64,000 bases of DNA from Datisca glomerata (taxonomy: Eukaryota > Streptophyta > Magnoliopsida > Cucurbitales > Datiscaceae). Shown piece by piece: positions 46,562 to 57,998 of this stretch (its first letter is position 1; each line of letters begins with the position of its first letter). Location of the stretch: the NCBI GenBank assembly GCA_003255025.1, contig QANY01013337.1:205737-269736 (forward strand). Reading direction: 5' to 3'. The position numbers and the translations under genes were made by a program. The notes below the pieces were generated by a model. It was not told the DNA's origin, made no database searches, and was given only the letters and a program-made list of their open reading frames with translations.

Positions 46562-49500
46562 TTCATAATTGTAGTAGATATTTTATGTTGGATTATTTTG
46601 AGCTGGAATGCTCAGGGGCTTGGGAACTGACGGACATTCAAATCGCTGGAGAGGTTAATAGCCAGCAAAGATCCCACAATGGTTTTCTTATTGGAGACTA
46701 GGTGTTCCTACAACAAAGGTAATGATTTGCATTTTCGTTTGGGTTTCGATTCGGTTTTTGTGATTCCTAGTAGAGGTCTCAATGGGGTTTGCTTCTTCTT
46801 TGGAAGCTGCAGGTCATATTGACTCTTCTGTGAAATTGGAGGATGGTTTGGTTTGGAGATTCACAGGGTTCTATGGTAACCCTGATCAAAGGGAAAGAAC
46901 CTACGCGTGGAATTTAATATAGAGACTGGGGAGAATGTTAGACTTACCTTGGCTGATTTGTTAAGATTTTAATGAGATTTTAGACCAGTCAGTGGGTGTT
47001 TTTAGAGAGAAAAAATTGATGAATGACTTCCGAGGAGTGGTAAATGACTGTAATTTGATGGAATTCAGGTTCAAGGGTACAAAATTTATATGGAATAACA
47101 GAAGATCAAGGAAGGCTAATACTCGGGAGGTTTGGATAGAGGCTTTTGTTGTCAGTCGTGAAGATCCATTTTTCCCATGGCCTTTTTTGAACATGATTGT
47201 AATCTCTTTTCAGATCACATAGCTCTCTTTTACTACATGCAAAAAGGAAACAGTGAAAGGAGTATGCTCGAAAAATGTAAAGGCGTGGGGCAAGGGGAAG
47301 TTTGGTTCACTTCCAAAAAGGATAAACCAAACCACGAAGGTTCTAGAGGAGTTATATGATGAGGACCCGACTAGTGTAGATTGGAATCGTTGCTCAGCTT
47401 GAATCATTCCTAAATAATCTTCAAAATCAAGAGGATTACTTTGGCATCAACGGTCCAAAGTTAATTGATTGAAATCTAGGGATTGAAACACAACCTATTT
47501 TCATCTGAGAGCATCGGAGGGATGGAGGAAAAATACCATTGTGGGTTTTCTTTGATAAATTTGGGAGTTTGACTGAGAATCAAGAGGAGATGGGTGCCAT
47601 AATAGCTGATTATTTTGACTCCCTGTTTCAATCGTCAAATCCCTCAAAGGATAATTTGGTCCCTGTTATCACTAGTATAGATTGAAGCATTACCAATGAG
47701 CAAGCTAGTATCTTGTCTTGCCCTTTTACGAAGGAAGAAATTTGGACAGCCATTCAAATTATGCACCTGACTAAAATCCCGGGGCCGGATGACCTCCCGG
47801 CTCTTTTCTACCAAAAATTCTGGGGTATTATTGGTGAAGATATCTCCTTGGTTTGTTTCAGCTGCCTCAATGAAGAAATGGATTTACAGCCGCTTAACTC
47901 GACATTGATTGCTCTAATTTCGAAAGTGAAGATGGTGAAGCACATGAAAGACTTACGTCTGATCTGCTCGTGCAATGTTCTGTATAAAATTATAGCCAAA
48001 GTCATTGCCAATTGGTTGAAACCAATCCTTCCAACTTTAATATCTTAAAATCAGAACATTTTTTTTGCGTCGGATCACAGATAATATATTGGTAGCTTTT
48101 GAGATAATTCAATCCATGCGGAACCAAAAATTTGGAAATATGGGGTTGGCTACTATCAAGCTGGACGTTAGCAAGGCGTACGACAGAGTCGAGTGGAGAT
48201 ATTTGTTCGCAGTCATGGAAAAACTTTCCTGAGAAGAGGATTTCCCTTATTCGTTGATGTATTACCCTGGTCAGTTTTTGGTTTATTATTAATAGATCGG
48301 TGTATGGTCGTATTGTTCCATTTAGGGGCCTTTGTCAAGGGAATCCTTTATCACTGTATCTGTTTTGATTTGTACGCAAGGGCTCTCAAGCTTGTTCAGG
48401 AAAGTGCTGGATTTTCATGCTATTGTAACCCAAAGTGTAGAGGAGGCCCAACTATATCCCACTTGTTTCTCGCACATGACACCCTGGTATTTTGTAGAGC
48501 GGATGAGACTTCGTGTGTTGGAATTGTAGAGGTTCTTCACCTATATGAATCAGCTTCGGGCCAGATTATTAATACGAAGAAATCAATCATTCCCTTAATC
48601 CCAAACACTCCAACCCAATTGCGAAGCATTCGTGTGTCAACTCTTAAAATTAATACGGGTCCATGCCTTGAATCCTACTTGGGTCTCCCTGTTATTCTTG
48701 ATAGAAGAAAAAAGACTGTTTAATTATGTCGTGGAAAAAATTCAGAAGCTTCTGATGCGTTGGTGAGAGAGACAATTCTCGATGGGAGGTAAAAAGGTTC
48801 TCATTAAAGCAGTTATCCAAGCCATTCCTACCTATGCCATGAGCTGCTTCAGAATTCCGAAGGGCCTTTGTATGGAAATTGAGGCAGTGACATCAAATAT
48901 CTGGCCAAGCTTCTCTGATTTGAGATCTAAGATGCAGTGGACATCATGGAAAAAGTTGTGTGAACCGAAGAAGGAAGGGGGATTATGCTTCAAAGCTCTA
49001 GAGCTTTTTAACAAGACATTGTTAGCAAAGCAGGCTTGGTGTTTAGTCAAAACCTGAATAATTTATTGGCTAGAATTTTTCAGGCCAAGTATTGCCGAGG
49101 TTCTGGTTTTATGGATGTAGTTGCAACCCCGTCTTCCTCTTTCACTTGGAAGAGCATTCTTTAGGGAAGGGATCATCTCCTTCAAACGAGTCTGAGATTG
49201 CAAGTCGGCAGCTGTCGTTCTATCAGAGCTTACCATGACAAATGGATTCCCAGGCTTATCTCTTTCAAGGTGATTTCTCCAACTTCTGATTTCTCTGAAA
49301 ACATATTTGTGGCTGATTTGATTGATGCTTATGGACGGAAAGATGAGTTACTTTCAAGCTTTTTTATTTTTGAGGATGTTGATCGAATTTTATCTATCCC
49401 TATCCCCAAATCTGAGGCTCTTGATTTCTTAATTTGGCATTATGATAAATTTTGTCAATACACTGTTAGGAACGGGTATAAAGTGGTCTTTCGAGTTTAT

Positions 49501-50487
49501 CATCTAAAGGAGCCTCATAATTGTCTTTAGCTGAGTGGTGGAGCTTCCTTTGGAATCTAAAGCTCCCTAATAAGACTAAAATCTTCGGGTGGAGAGCGGA
49601 TTTCAAATCTCTTCCTTGTCTCAGCAATTTAGCTCTTCAAGGTATAAATACCTCTCTAAATTGTAGGATCTGTGGTAAGAATGAAACTTTGGAGCACGCA
49701 TTCTTTAGATGCAAAATGACCAAAGAGATATGAATGGTATCCTTTCCTTACGTTCTGAGTCTTCTAAAAATAAATGATGCATCGGACCTTTTCTTGACTA
49801 TAAAATGAATTGTCCAAGGCTCAAATTTCCCTGTTTTGTTATTATGTGTTGGTCTATTTGGTGGAACAGGAATGTGGTGTTTAGTGGCCGGAAGTCTTGC
49901 TCTAGGTTTGGTATTTTGTGCTGGGGAAACTCTTTCATGGGAGAGATTGAAGCTTGCCATCAGTCGTGTAAAGACTCCTCACCTTCCCGCGAGGATAGAT
50001 GCTAGGCATTGGTTTCCTCCTCCAGCAGATTGTTTGAAGCTCAATGTTGATGCTACTTGTGGTTCTCTTGGAACAGGTTTGGGTATCATTATTTATAATG
50101 CATCGAGTGAGGTTATGGCTGCTATGTCAAAGACCTCGATACAGGCTGCCAAGGCTACTGTCTTATTGGAAGGACTTTTGCTGGCCTCTTCTATAGGCGT
50201 TCCAGTTCATATGGCAGAGTCTGATTCTCTGAGGACAGTTATTTGGGCAATGCTAAACCCTTGGCTGATGTTTTTGCTATTATTAAAGATTGTATGTCTC
50301 TTTTATCTTTTTTTATTCCTCAACTAATCATATTTCTAGGAGCTACAATGAGGTTGCTTATAAATTGGCCAAGTTAGCTCTATTAGAAGCCAGTTTCTCT
50401 GTTTGGCTTGAGGATTTTCCCCATTCAATTAGGGACATTTTGTTTGAAGACTCTCGTTGGTGTTAAGTTGGTTTAAAAAAAGATACT
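46562..50487 (+). mobile_element. L1-type LINE, near full-length ORF2, dead copy, with 26-bp target duplications
   Basis: The flanks 46536-46561 and 50488-50513 are the same 26-bp sequence (TTACGTGGGTGTT then RCTCATTATTAAC) with one mismatch. Inside, in order: endonuclease start (SWNAQGLGN, RLIASKDPTMVFLLETRC at about 46602), reverse transcriptase (GPDDLPALFYQKFW at about 47785, ALISKVKM, IKLDVSKAYDRVEWRYLF at about 48160, [31 protein letters not shown] at 48795), a zinc-binding RT domain (WSFLWNLKLPNKTKIFGWRA, CRICGKNETLEHAFFRC) and a C-terminal RNase H (KLNVDAT, SLGTGLGIIIYN, ESDSLRTVI). The catalytic RT F/YADD-type motif is not intact, and stops and frame changes are frequent. ORF1 is absent, so it is 5'-truncated or lost that part. 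The tail is a short A run just before the right duplication. Confidence 0.88.
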
Positions 50488-50513
50488 TTACGTGGGTGTT
50501 ACTCATTATTAAC
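50488..50513 (+). repeat. Right target-site duplication of the LINE
   Basis: It follows the LINE tail (AAAAAAAGATAC) directly and pairs with 46536-46561. Confidence 0.9.
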
Positions 50514-51011
50514 ATGCATTCATATCTCATAGTTGTTCCATATAGCTGTGGCTATAATCTGGATGCAGAGGATTGCACTGTAAATGTAGTAAGGATTATA
50601 TTAGACAATACTCTCTAAGTTTGCACAACAGCTTATCTGCAAACTCATTGTAAAAAAAATCAAATTATATTAGTTGACAAGTTAGTTTGAAGGTAGAAAT
50701 TATAAACCAGGAAGACATGCTATGACAAGTCGATGCACTTGCAGAGATTACTTGTACATGGGTGCAGTGTAGTAAAGCAAAAACCCAAAAATCACAGAGC
50801 CAGGGCATGATGATGCACGAACGACCTAAAAAATTATTTAGGGCTTCGATATTCGTTATATATAGAAACGTGAGGTCGACTCATTCGCTTAGCTCGAGTA
50901 GAAAGCAGAAAATTCTCTACAATTACAACTTCCCCATTCTTCTCCAACTCGAGTCTGTCACCTACTTACTCCATTTCTACTCGGCAATTGATTCATCTTA
51001 CACGCTTCAAA
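50514..51011. promoter_or_regulatory. Upstream region of the broken reductase gene, with possible TATA box
   Basis: There is no coding sequence. A TATA-like CGTTATATATAGAAACG lies at 50853-50869. It is followed by a T/C-rich 160-bp leader with TTACAACTTCCCCATTCTTC to the ATG at 51012. The spacing is normal for a plant promoter and 5' leader. I infer that it belonged to the gene fragment at 51012-51163. Confidence 0.45.
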
Positions 51012-51163
51012 ATGGACAGAATTGGTGAGGAAGTGATCCACAAACAGGTTGTCCTGAAAGAATTCTCCGACCACCCATAATAGTAGACTCTTGAGGTAAC
51101 CACTTCTACCATTAAACTGGAAGTTCCAGAGGTTCCAATGTGGTTCTTCTCAAAAACCTCTAT
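51012..51163 (+). pseudogene. Alkenal double-bond reductase-like gene, first-exon fragment cut off by Copia-3
   Basis: The ATG at 51012 starts MDRIGEEVIHKQVVLKEF. After three consecutive stop codons the same frame continues TLEVTTSTIKLEVPE, and after a one-base loss the next frame gives NVVLLKNLY up to 51163. This order matches the N-terminus of plant NADP-dependent 2-alkenal/alkenal double-bond reductases (medium-chain dehydrogenase family). There an 'NKQV.LK.Y' block, a 'T..T..L.VPEGS' block and 'VLVKNLYLSCDPYM' follow one another over about 50 residues. Intact members reduce reactive alpha,beta-unsaturated aldehydes in the cytosol. Here the stop cluster, the frameshift and the missing SCDPYM continuation show a pseudogene. 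Nine bases after the last matching codon the LTR of Copia-3 begins. No continuation was found on the far side of Copia-3. The identification rests on motif memory over a short stretch. Confidence 0.6.
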
Positions 51164-51172
51164 TAAACTCAT

Positions 51173-51363
51173 TGTAAAGGTTTGAGAAGAATCGCTTTTT
51201 CATTAACTTTTAAGATTACAATAGTTGCTATGTATAGACGAGGACTTAACTATAACTAACTGTAAACAGAAACTAATTGTTAACAAACTATCTTACAGTT
51301 AGCCAACTAAGCTAACTGATGGTAAAACAATAATAGACAATCCATACTAATATAGTCCTAACA
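51173..51363 (-). repeat. 3' LTR of Copia-3
   Basis: It is about 191 bp with TG..CA ends, adjacent to the purine tract. It shares TGTAAAGGTTTGARAAGAAT, CGCTTTTTCATT-like and GCTATGTAT segments with the 5' LTR. Confidence 0.78.
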
Positions 51364-51598
51364 TGCCCCCTCAAGCTAAAAGGTGTTTGAACAACTTTTA
51401 ACTTGCCACGATGACTTGAAAACCTTGCGTCTAGAAGAGGCTTAGTGAGCACATCAGCAACTTGAGCTTCTGTTGCAATGTGTTGAATCTGAAACTATTT
51501 AGCTAGCACCTTCTCTCTAATGAAATGCACGTCCAACTCTATGTGTTTTTCCTATAGTGAAAAATAGGATTGATGATAACATGCTTGCACCAATATTA

Positions 51599-54500
51599 TC
51601 ACATGACAAAGTAGGGCGTGCTAATAGTTAAACCCAGTTCGGTAAACAATGAATTAAGCCAAAGAAATTCTGTAGCAGTAGAAGCAAATGATCTATATTT
51701 AGATTTTGTACTAGACCTCGCAACTATATGTTGCTTTTTAGAACTCCATAAGATCAGATTTCCAGCTAGATAAATAGATGCAATATCTTGAAGCAGACCT
51801 TGTGTCATCAATACATTCAGCCCAATCTGCATTTGTAAAGCCTTCCAAAGTGAGTGAGGAAGTTGGTTTAAACTGAAGTCCATAATCAAGGGTCTCTTTC
51901 CAATATCTAAGTAATCTCTTACAAGTCTTCCAATGATTAGAAGAATGGGACTGCAAGAACTGGCTTAACTTGTTCATAGAAAAAATAAATATCAAGCCTA
52001 GTGATAGTAAGATACTGCAATGCTCCCATCATGCCCCTATTAAAAGTTGGATCTTCAAATAGGGTACCAGTATTAGAAGATAACTTTATGGAGGAGCACA
52101 TTGGAGTAGGAGAAGCCTTTACTTCTGTCATGTTGGTTCTTTTTAAGAGATCAACTATGCATTTGCTTTGAGTGAGGTAGAGACCGGTAGTGTCTCGATA
52201 AGCTTCAAAACACAAAAAATAGTTAAGAGAACCTAACCTCTTTAGAGTAAACTTATGATTCATATAAAAAATTACCTTTTCAATCTATTTAGAGCAGTTT
52301 TCAGTCACTAATAAATATCATCTGCATACACCAAAATAAGAATAAGTGAAGTAGAAGACTTATAAATGAATAAGGAAGAATCTGACTTGGAGTTGTGAAA
52401 TCCCCATTGAAGCTTCTTAAACCATGCACGAGGTGCTTGCTTCAATCCATATAGAGTTTTGGTAATCTAACAGACATAATCGGGTTTACAAGTTTGACAA
52501 AACCAAATGGTTGAGCCATATAAACAATTTCATTCAACTCATCATTCAAGAATGCATTGTTTATATCAACTTGCTGAATGTCCCACTGATATATAACTGC
52601 TAAAGTAAGAACAATGCGAATAGTATAAGGCTTTACTACAAGACTAAATGTATCAAAATAGTCAACACCACATGATTGTTAAAATCTTTTAGCTACAATC
52701 CTTGCCTTATATTTAAGAACAGAACCATCTAGATTATGCTTAATTCTAAACACCCACTTATTCTTAATAACATGCATATCACCGGTTTTTGGGACAAGCT
52801 ACCAAGTATGATTCTTAACTGATGCATCATACTCATTAGTCATAGCAATATTCCATTTTGGATTATCTAAGCTGATTTAACAGAGGTAGGTTCAGATTCA
52901 AAGTCACATACAGTAGACATGTAAAGTTTAAGTTTAAAGATGCCATGCTTAGATCAAGTTAGTATAGGATGAGCAGATATTTTTTATAGGTGGCAAAGAG
53001 GAGTGTGTTTGAGATAAGGTTTGAACATTAGATTCTAGAATTTCAGAAACCATACCAGTAAAAGATACTGAATTATAAGAAATATCATCAAATGGAACAA
53101 TATGTAAAGGAACAGGTTGACTATCAGAAGAAAAAACAGTCGTAATAGGCAAGATTGAGTTAGAAGGAGATATATGTTGCATTTCATTTAGTCTGAGTAA
53201 AGGAGATCGCGTGAATGACCCTTCTGTAGTATCTGATATGGATGTAATTGTATCATTTTGAGGTTTTGGCTGCACAAACTTGAAAGGATTCGGAAAATGT
53301 GATGAAAAATAAGATTTTAAGGATGTAGAAGATTGTGAAGAAACTAAATATTGATAGGGAAATTCCAGCTCATTGAAAGACACATTAATAAAGATGTAAA
53401 GTTTAGAAGATTTTGGTTCTAGACATGTATACCCTTTGTTCTTGTCTGAGTAACCTAAACACTCACTTGACAATATGATAATCTAATTTATATCTGTTGT
53501 AAGGTCTTGTGAAGGAAAAATGGGTACTGCCAAAAGTTTTTAGGATATGTAGAGATGGGCAAACATAATACATTTTCTCAAAAGGAGTTTGGTTTTAGAT
53601 AACATATGAATGTAATCTGTTTATAATAAAAATAGTAGTATGAAATGCCTCCCACAAGAATTTTAATGGCATTTTTGTTTGAGCTAATAATGTGAGACCA
53701 GTTTCTACTATTTTTCTATGCATTCTTTCTATTTTCCTATTTTTTTGATGGATATGGGGACAAGGATACCTAAAATGGATTCATATTTAAGCAAATATTG
53801 GTTCCAAAGATTTGAATTCACCCCTACCCCCAATCTGACTGAAAATTTTAATTTTTGTATCAAAGTGTCTTTCAATGAATGAATTGAGCTGAAGAACAAT
53901 GTTTTAGTCTTAGATTTGGTCTTTAAAGGAAAGATCCAACAATATCTTATGAAATCATCTAAGAAACTAAGATAGTATCTATAATCTGTTGAAGACAGTA
54001 AGGGTGAATGTCCTTAAATGTCAAAGTGTATAAGGTCAAAAGGCTTAGTTGTATCATGTGCAACCGAAAGAAATGGACTTCGATGCGTTTTTTACCAAAT
54101 TTACATGCATCACATAAAGAAAGACATGTTGAAGTAGAAATCAAATTTTCTTTTCTTAGTATTGCATTCAAAACATGACTTGAGGGATGCTCAAGTCTTT
54201 GATGCCAAATGTTTAGAGCATCAACCTTTACAATTGGATTATTATTGAAAGTTGAACTACTAAATTTTTTACAGGAACTAAAAAACTAGAAACATAAGCT
54301 AAATTTGCATGGGGAAAAGATAAAGTGCTTGTTGCATAGTACACACTAGGTTTGTGATTTGAACTTAAATGATTTTGTAAAAGCTTGAGATTAGTTGGTT
54401 GGAGCTGAAAATGATACAATCCATCTCTAAGTGTTACTTGCAGATGGACCTTCCTCGAAATCTTATCCTTAATAAGACATAAAATAGAATCAAACTCAAT

Positions 54501-55900
54501 TGCAGTATTATTATCTCTAGTAAAAGCAGATACACTAAGCAAATTTTTGGTAGTAGAAGGAACACATACGATTTGTTTAAGAGAAAGGGATACTGTATGT
54601 GAGTTAGAATTGCATAAAAGTTGATCATTGTCACTACCTATGTTAGTAACATATTTAGAGTCAACCAAAATTTTAGAATTACCAATATGAGATATGGGCA
54701 GACACTCACTATTTCCTACCATCACCTTTCCTTTTCCTTTGTAGTCTGACTTGATAGACCAGTTTTCTAAGTCTGAGGTGATATGATTACTAGCCCCACT
54801 ATCCATTTACTAGGTGTTAGCTGCAAATATGGAAGAGGAAGCTACAAAGGCTGAAGAAGTATGATTTTGATTTTCATTGAAGCTTGTTTGCCCTGGTTCC
54901 TGAAAATCTGTCTCAAACCTGTTGTAACAATTAAATGCAGTGTGAGCTATCCTTTTCCATATTTGACATACAGGTCTAGATCCTCCTCTACCACGACCAC
55001 CATGTCCTCTTTCTCTTATTCCTGAATTTCCTCTTGACCATCTATTATTATACTGACCATTAGACTAACCATTTCCTCTACGAACTCTTCTTGCAGAGTT
55101 TGAACTAAACTGATTTGATCTAAACTGTGCAGTATAAGACTAGTTACTGAATTATCTGTTCTAAACATAATTCTTGGCTTGAAAAATAAACTCTACTTCT
55201 TGGATTGAAACAAATTCATTCATAGAAGTTAAGTTAATAACAACAGGGTCATAGCCATTATCTAGACCTCCTAGGATGTATAGAAGCAATTCTTCATCAC
55301 TTACTAATTGACCAGAAGATGAAAGATTATCAGCAAGAGACCTCTTTTTAGAATGTAATCATTTATACTTAATGAACCTTTCTTGGTTGATTGAAGCTAG
55401 AAACATAGTTGTAGCAATCTTGACTCTAAGTTAGTAGTAAAAATTTCTTCTAATATTGTCCAAACTTCAAGAGATGAATCACAACGTATAATGTGACCAA
55501 ACATTGACTCTAAAATTGAGGATAATAACCAGCTCTAAACGAACTAATCTAGTCGCAGCCATGACAAAAACTTTAGATTTGGCATTACTTCTAAGACTAT
55601 TGTGCCATTCATATTGGTAATTACCTTAGTAACATACTAAGGAGGACGAGTAAAGTTCCCTAATAATAGGTCTTCAAGACCATAAGCTCTCACTGATGAC
55701 AAGATTTGAGAGCGCCAGAAAATGAAGTTATTCCGATCAAGACGTATGTTAGTCGTAATCAAGTTCTTGGGAATATAACTTATCACAGACGAAGATGATG
55801 AAGCAAGTTGAGTTGTTGCTGTTAAATTAACAGCTGAGTTAGTTGCATTTGTAGTTGAGTTTGTTGCATTGGCGGCTAAGTTTGTTTCATCGGCAGCCAT
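51599..55900 (-). pseudogene. Copia-3 gag-pol polyprotein, multiply broken
   Basis: The order on the minus strand from 55900 is as follows. Gag starts MAADETNLAANATNSTTNAT and includes RLDRNNFIFWRSQILSSV. A protease frame reads MDSGASNHITSDLENW at 54806, with the catalytic D-S-G. A GAG-pre-integrase block then has LVHLQ-like and KNLLSVSAFTRDNN (about 54550). A degenerate integrase follows, and a linker (FNELEFPYQYLVSSQ) lies at about 53390. RT pieces are [16 protein letters not shown] at about 52420, LVYADDI at about 52330 and LGSLNYFL at 52230. RNase H carries LEGFTNADWAECIDDTRSAS and VARSSTKSKYRS, ending near 51600. Internal stops and frame changes occur throughout. Domain order and motifs identify Copia. 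It is older or faster decayed than the other copies, as the two LTRs are quite different. Confidence 0.88.
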
Positions 55901-55981
55901 TGTTGAAGCTTATAGAAAAATAGAGATAGATTTGTAGAGAAAGAGCGCGATGAAGATGACGAAAAGAAAGAGATCAGATTT

Positions 55982-55993
55982 GCTCTGATACCA
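55982..55993 (-). other. Primer binding site of Copia-3 (initiator Met tRNA)
   Basis: The plus-strand text GCTCTGATACCA is the reverse complement of TGGTATCAGAGC and directly precedes the LTR start at 55994. It fixes the minus orientation of this element. Confidence 0.92.
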
Positions 55994-56180
55994 TGTAAAG
56001 GTTTGAAGAAGAATTGCTTTTTCATTCATGTAAATGATTTTTTCCTCACACTAAAAAATTAGTAAGAAAAAAGAGAAGAGAAATGATAGTAACGATGCTA
56101 TGTATGAATTTTACTTGACTTGTATTGAATGAGAGTGCTTACAACCAGTCGTTAATTATTGGATTTTTTAAAATCTAATA

Positions 56181-56635
56181 ATCTCCCAGAACAGAATTAA
56201 AACAATTCATGGGAAAATATCCCCGTATCTGCGAGATTTTCACTTTATTTATGGGATTGTTGAATATTCTCCTAGAATCATGCAAATTAGCTTTAACTAC
56301 TGACTCAACTTTAACTGTCGAATCCCGCCTACGATCTTGATTCTCCTTTTCTCGTTCTACAATAATGAAAGACTTCACATTCTCATCTAATTGGTTCTCC
56401 TTTGTACATGTGGCTCACCGAGGATTTTATACATGTTCATTTGCCCTCATTACACTCAATCAAATTTCATTATTTGTGTTATAATGATGGTATTATGTTG
56501 TTCACGTGCGTTTCGATAAGGGGTTTAATTGTTTGGATCTTCTGCCTTTTCGCCATTTGTTGGAATCTGCAAACATAAATAACATATAAAGATAATAATT
56601 AATGAAATAAGTAAGAAAAGTGTGTACCGCTTCGT
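56181..56635. other. Junction between Copia-3 and the Tat-type Gypsy element
   Basis: No gene is seen. The 3' LTR of the Tat element should lie on this side, but I found no recognisable LTR end or partner. It may be truncated here by Copia-3. Confidence 0.35.
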
Positions 56636-57560
56636 TTGTCACTTCGTTTCCCATTCTTGCTGACATGCTCCTCGAATATACATAAACGGCCTCTTAGCAT
56701 TTCTATTTATGGCTACATCTTCCCGTTTCCAATTACTTTTATTGGGAATGTACGATGCAAATTTCAAAATTTTCTATTCGACAAGACACTCCTTATTTCC
56801 TTTCCAGCTATCATCTTTTGATTTGTCAATTCAGATGGCAGTTATTGGCATGACCATTGGGAACCAACTTTACTCCCTGAGTCATGGTCTGATGAAGGTA
56901 TGAATAATACTTTATTCTATTTATCTTGCATCTTTTTCTTATTTTATTTTCCGTTTGGTTATACTTTGTGACTTTCTTCTTCTAGGTTGTTGTTCGCCAT
57001 AATGCTCTTTAAGAGTATTATCTTTCTTTGGAGCACCAGATATTCAGCTAGCGGGAGAAAGTGGTCGAGGAGCAGTTGAAGGTTGTTGACTCCTTGAAGA
57101 CGCTAGGGAGTCTTTGGAAAAGGCTAAGAAGTCATTGGCCGAGCCTGAAGAGAAGTGTAGGGATATAGAAGAGAAGCTGGTGGCTGATGAGTTGGCTATA
57201 TCTGAAGCAAAGATGAGAGAGAGTCAGACTGAAGACGCGTTTCATGCCTTGTTTGACAAGGTCGAGAAAATGGCCTACTATGCTGGCTATAGAGATGGGC
57301 TAGCTAAAGTTCCTCCCCAGGTTCCTCTCGATGATCCCGTAGAGGTTCAAGCTAGGGTAAACGCTTCCACAGAAGACACTGCCATTAATGCTTCTGTTCC
57401 TGCTGGTGAAGCCACTACATTCAATACTTATGATCTGGTTGATGAAGTCGCTCCTAAGAAAGAGTTAGTTTTTTCTAGGCCTTTTTTGAAATTTGTACCT
57501 TTCATTTCATGTACTTTCCTGCATTTTCTTTTGTCAATGTCACTTGTAATTTTCAATTAA
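56636..57560 (+). pseudogene. Antisense coiled-coil ORF of the Tat-type Gypsy element
   Basis: The ORF from 57114 (MEKAKKSLAEPEEKCRDIEE) encodes a charged, heptad-rich coiled coil, then MRESQTEDAFHALFDKVEKM, YYAGYRDGLAKVPPQVPLDD and a less conserved tail to 57560. Upstream, in a second frame, KVVEEQLKVVDSL (57057-57095) extends the coil. A possible exon (about 56820-56898, DGSYWHDHWEPTLLPESWSD) ends at a GTATGAATAA donor, with a TTCTTCTAG acceptor at 56977-56985. Two stops and one frame change break the joined reading. It lies on the strand opposite to the Tat pol, between the pol end and the presumed 3' LTR. Additional antisense ORFs at this position are known from Tat-lineage elements such as Grande; their function is unclear. 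I infer that this belongs to that class. Confidence 0.65.
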
Positions 57561-57998
57561 TATTAATCAGATGATCTTTTTTTGAAATCTAACTTCTGTA
57601 CTTCCACTTTCAATCAATGAGAACTTACATTTTACCAATTCTTTATCTTTTTCTGGGCACTTTAATAAAACTTTTCAACCAAAAGAACTTGCAATAATTT
57701 TAAATTAAAACTTGAGAAACTCGTTTATGAAAATTTTAAAGGAAATTTCGCTTACAGTGATTAAAATGATTTTGTTAGCACATATGCTTTCTTTGTGTTC
57801 GTTCTTAAGGACGTCAGCTTTTTCCTTTTAGACTTTTCTCAGGAAACGGATGTCCTTTGTTCTACCTTAAAATCTCTAGCCCCACTCTACTCTAGAAAAT
57901 ATGTGCTCCCATTTCCTTCGAGTTGCCTACTTCTATAGAATTGGGCCTTTGCTTGTTTTGTTCATTTCTGAGAAGAGGTTTTATGACTTACCCGTTCT
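57561..57998. other. Spacer between the antisense ORF and the 72-bp repeats
   Basis: There is no gene. From about 57940 the sequence starts to resemble the 72-bp repeat unit (GCTTGTTTTGTTCATTTCTG and AGGTTTTATGAC), so the array has a degenerate left edge. Confidence 0.5.

Larger units (their letters stand above)
51173..56180 (-). mobile_element. Copia-3: LTR retrotransposon on the minus strand
   Basis: The 3' LTR is 51173-51363 (plus-strand text TGTAAAGGTTTGAGAAGAAT to ATAGTCCTAACA). A purine tract on the minus strand (plus-strand TGCCCCCTCAAGC at 51364-51376) abuts it. The primer site, GCTCTGATACCA on the plus strand, lies at 55982-55993. The 5' LTR starts at 55994 (TGTAAAGGTTTGAAGAAGAA). 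Only its first 40 bases match the other LTR well; its outer end, near 56180, is uncertain and no target duplication could be confirmed on the right. The left flank is CTCAT. Confidence 0.82.

Noticed and set aside
56175..56378. 67-codon minus-strand frame as the missing part of the reductase gene
   Set aside because: No residue pattern of the double-bond reductase family (such as SCDPYM) is present.
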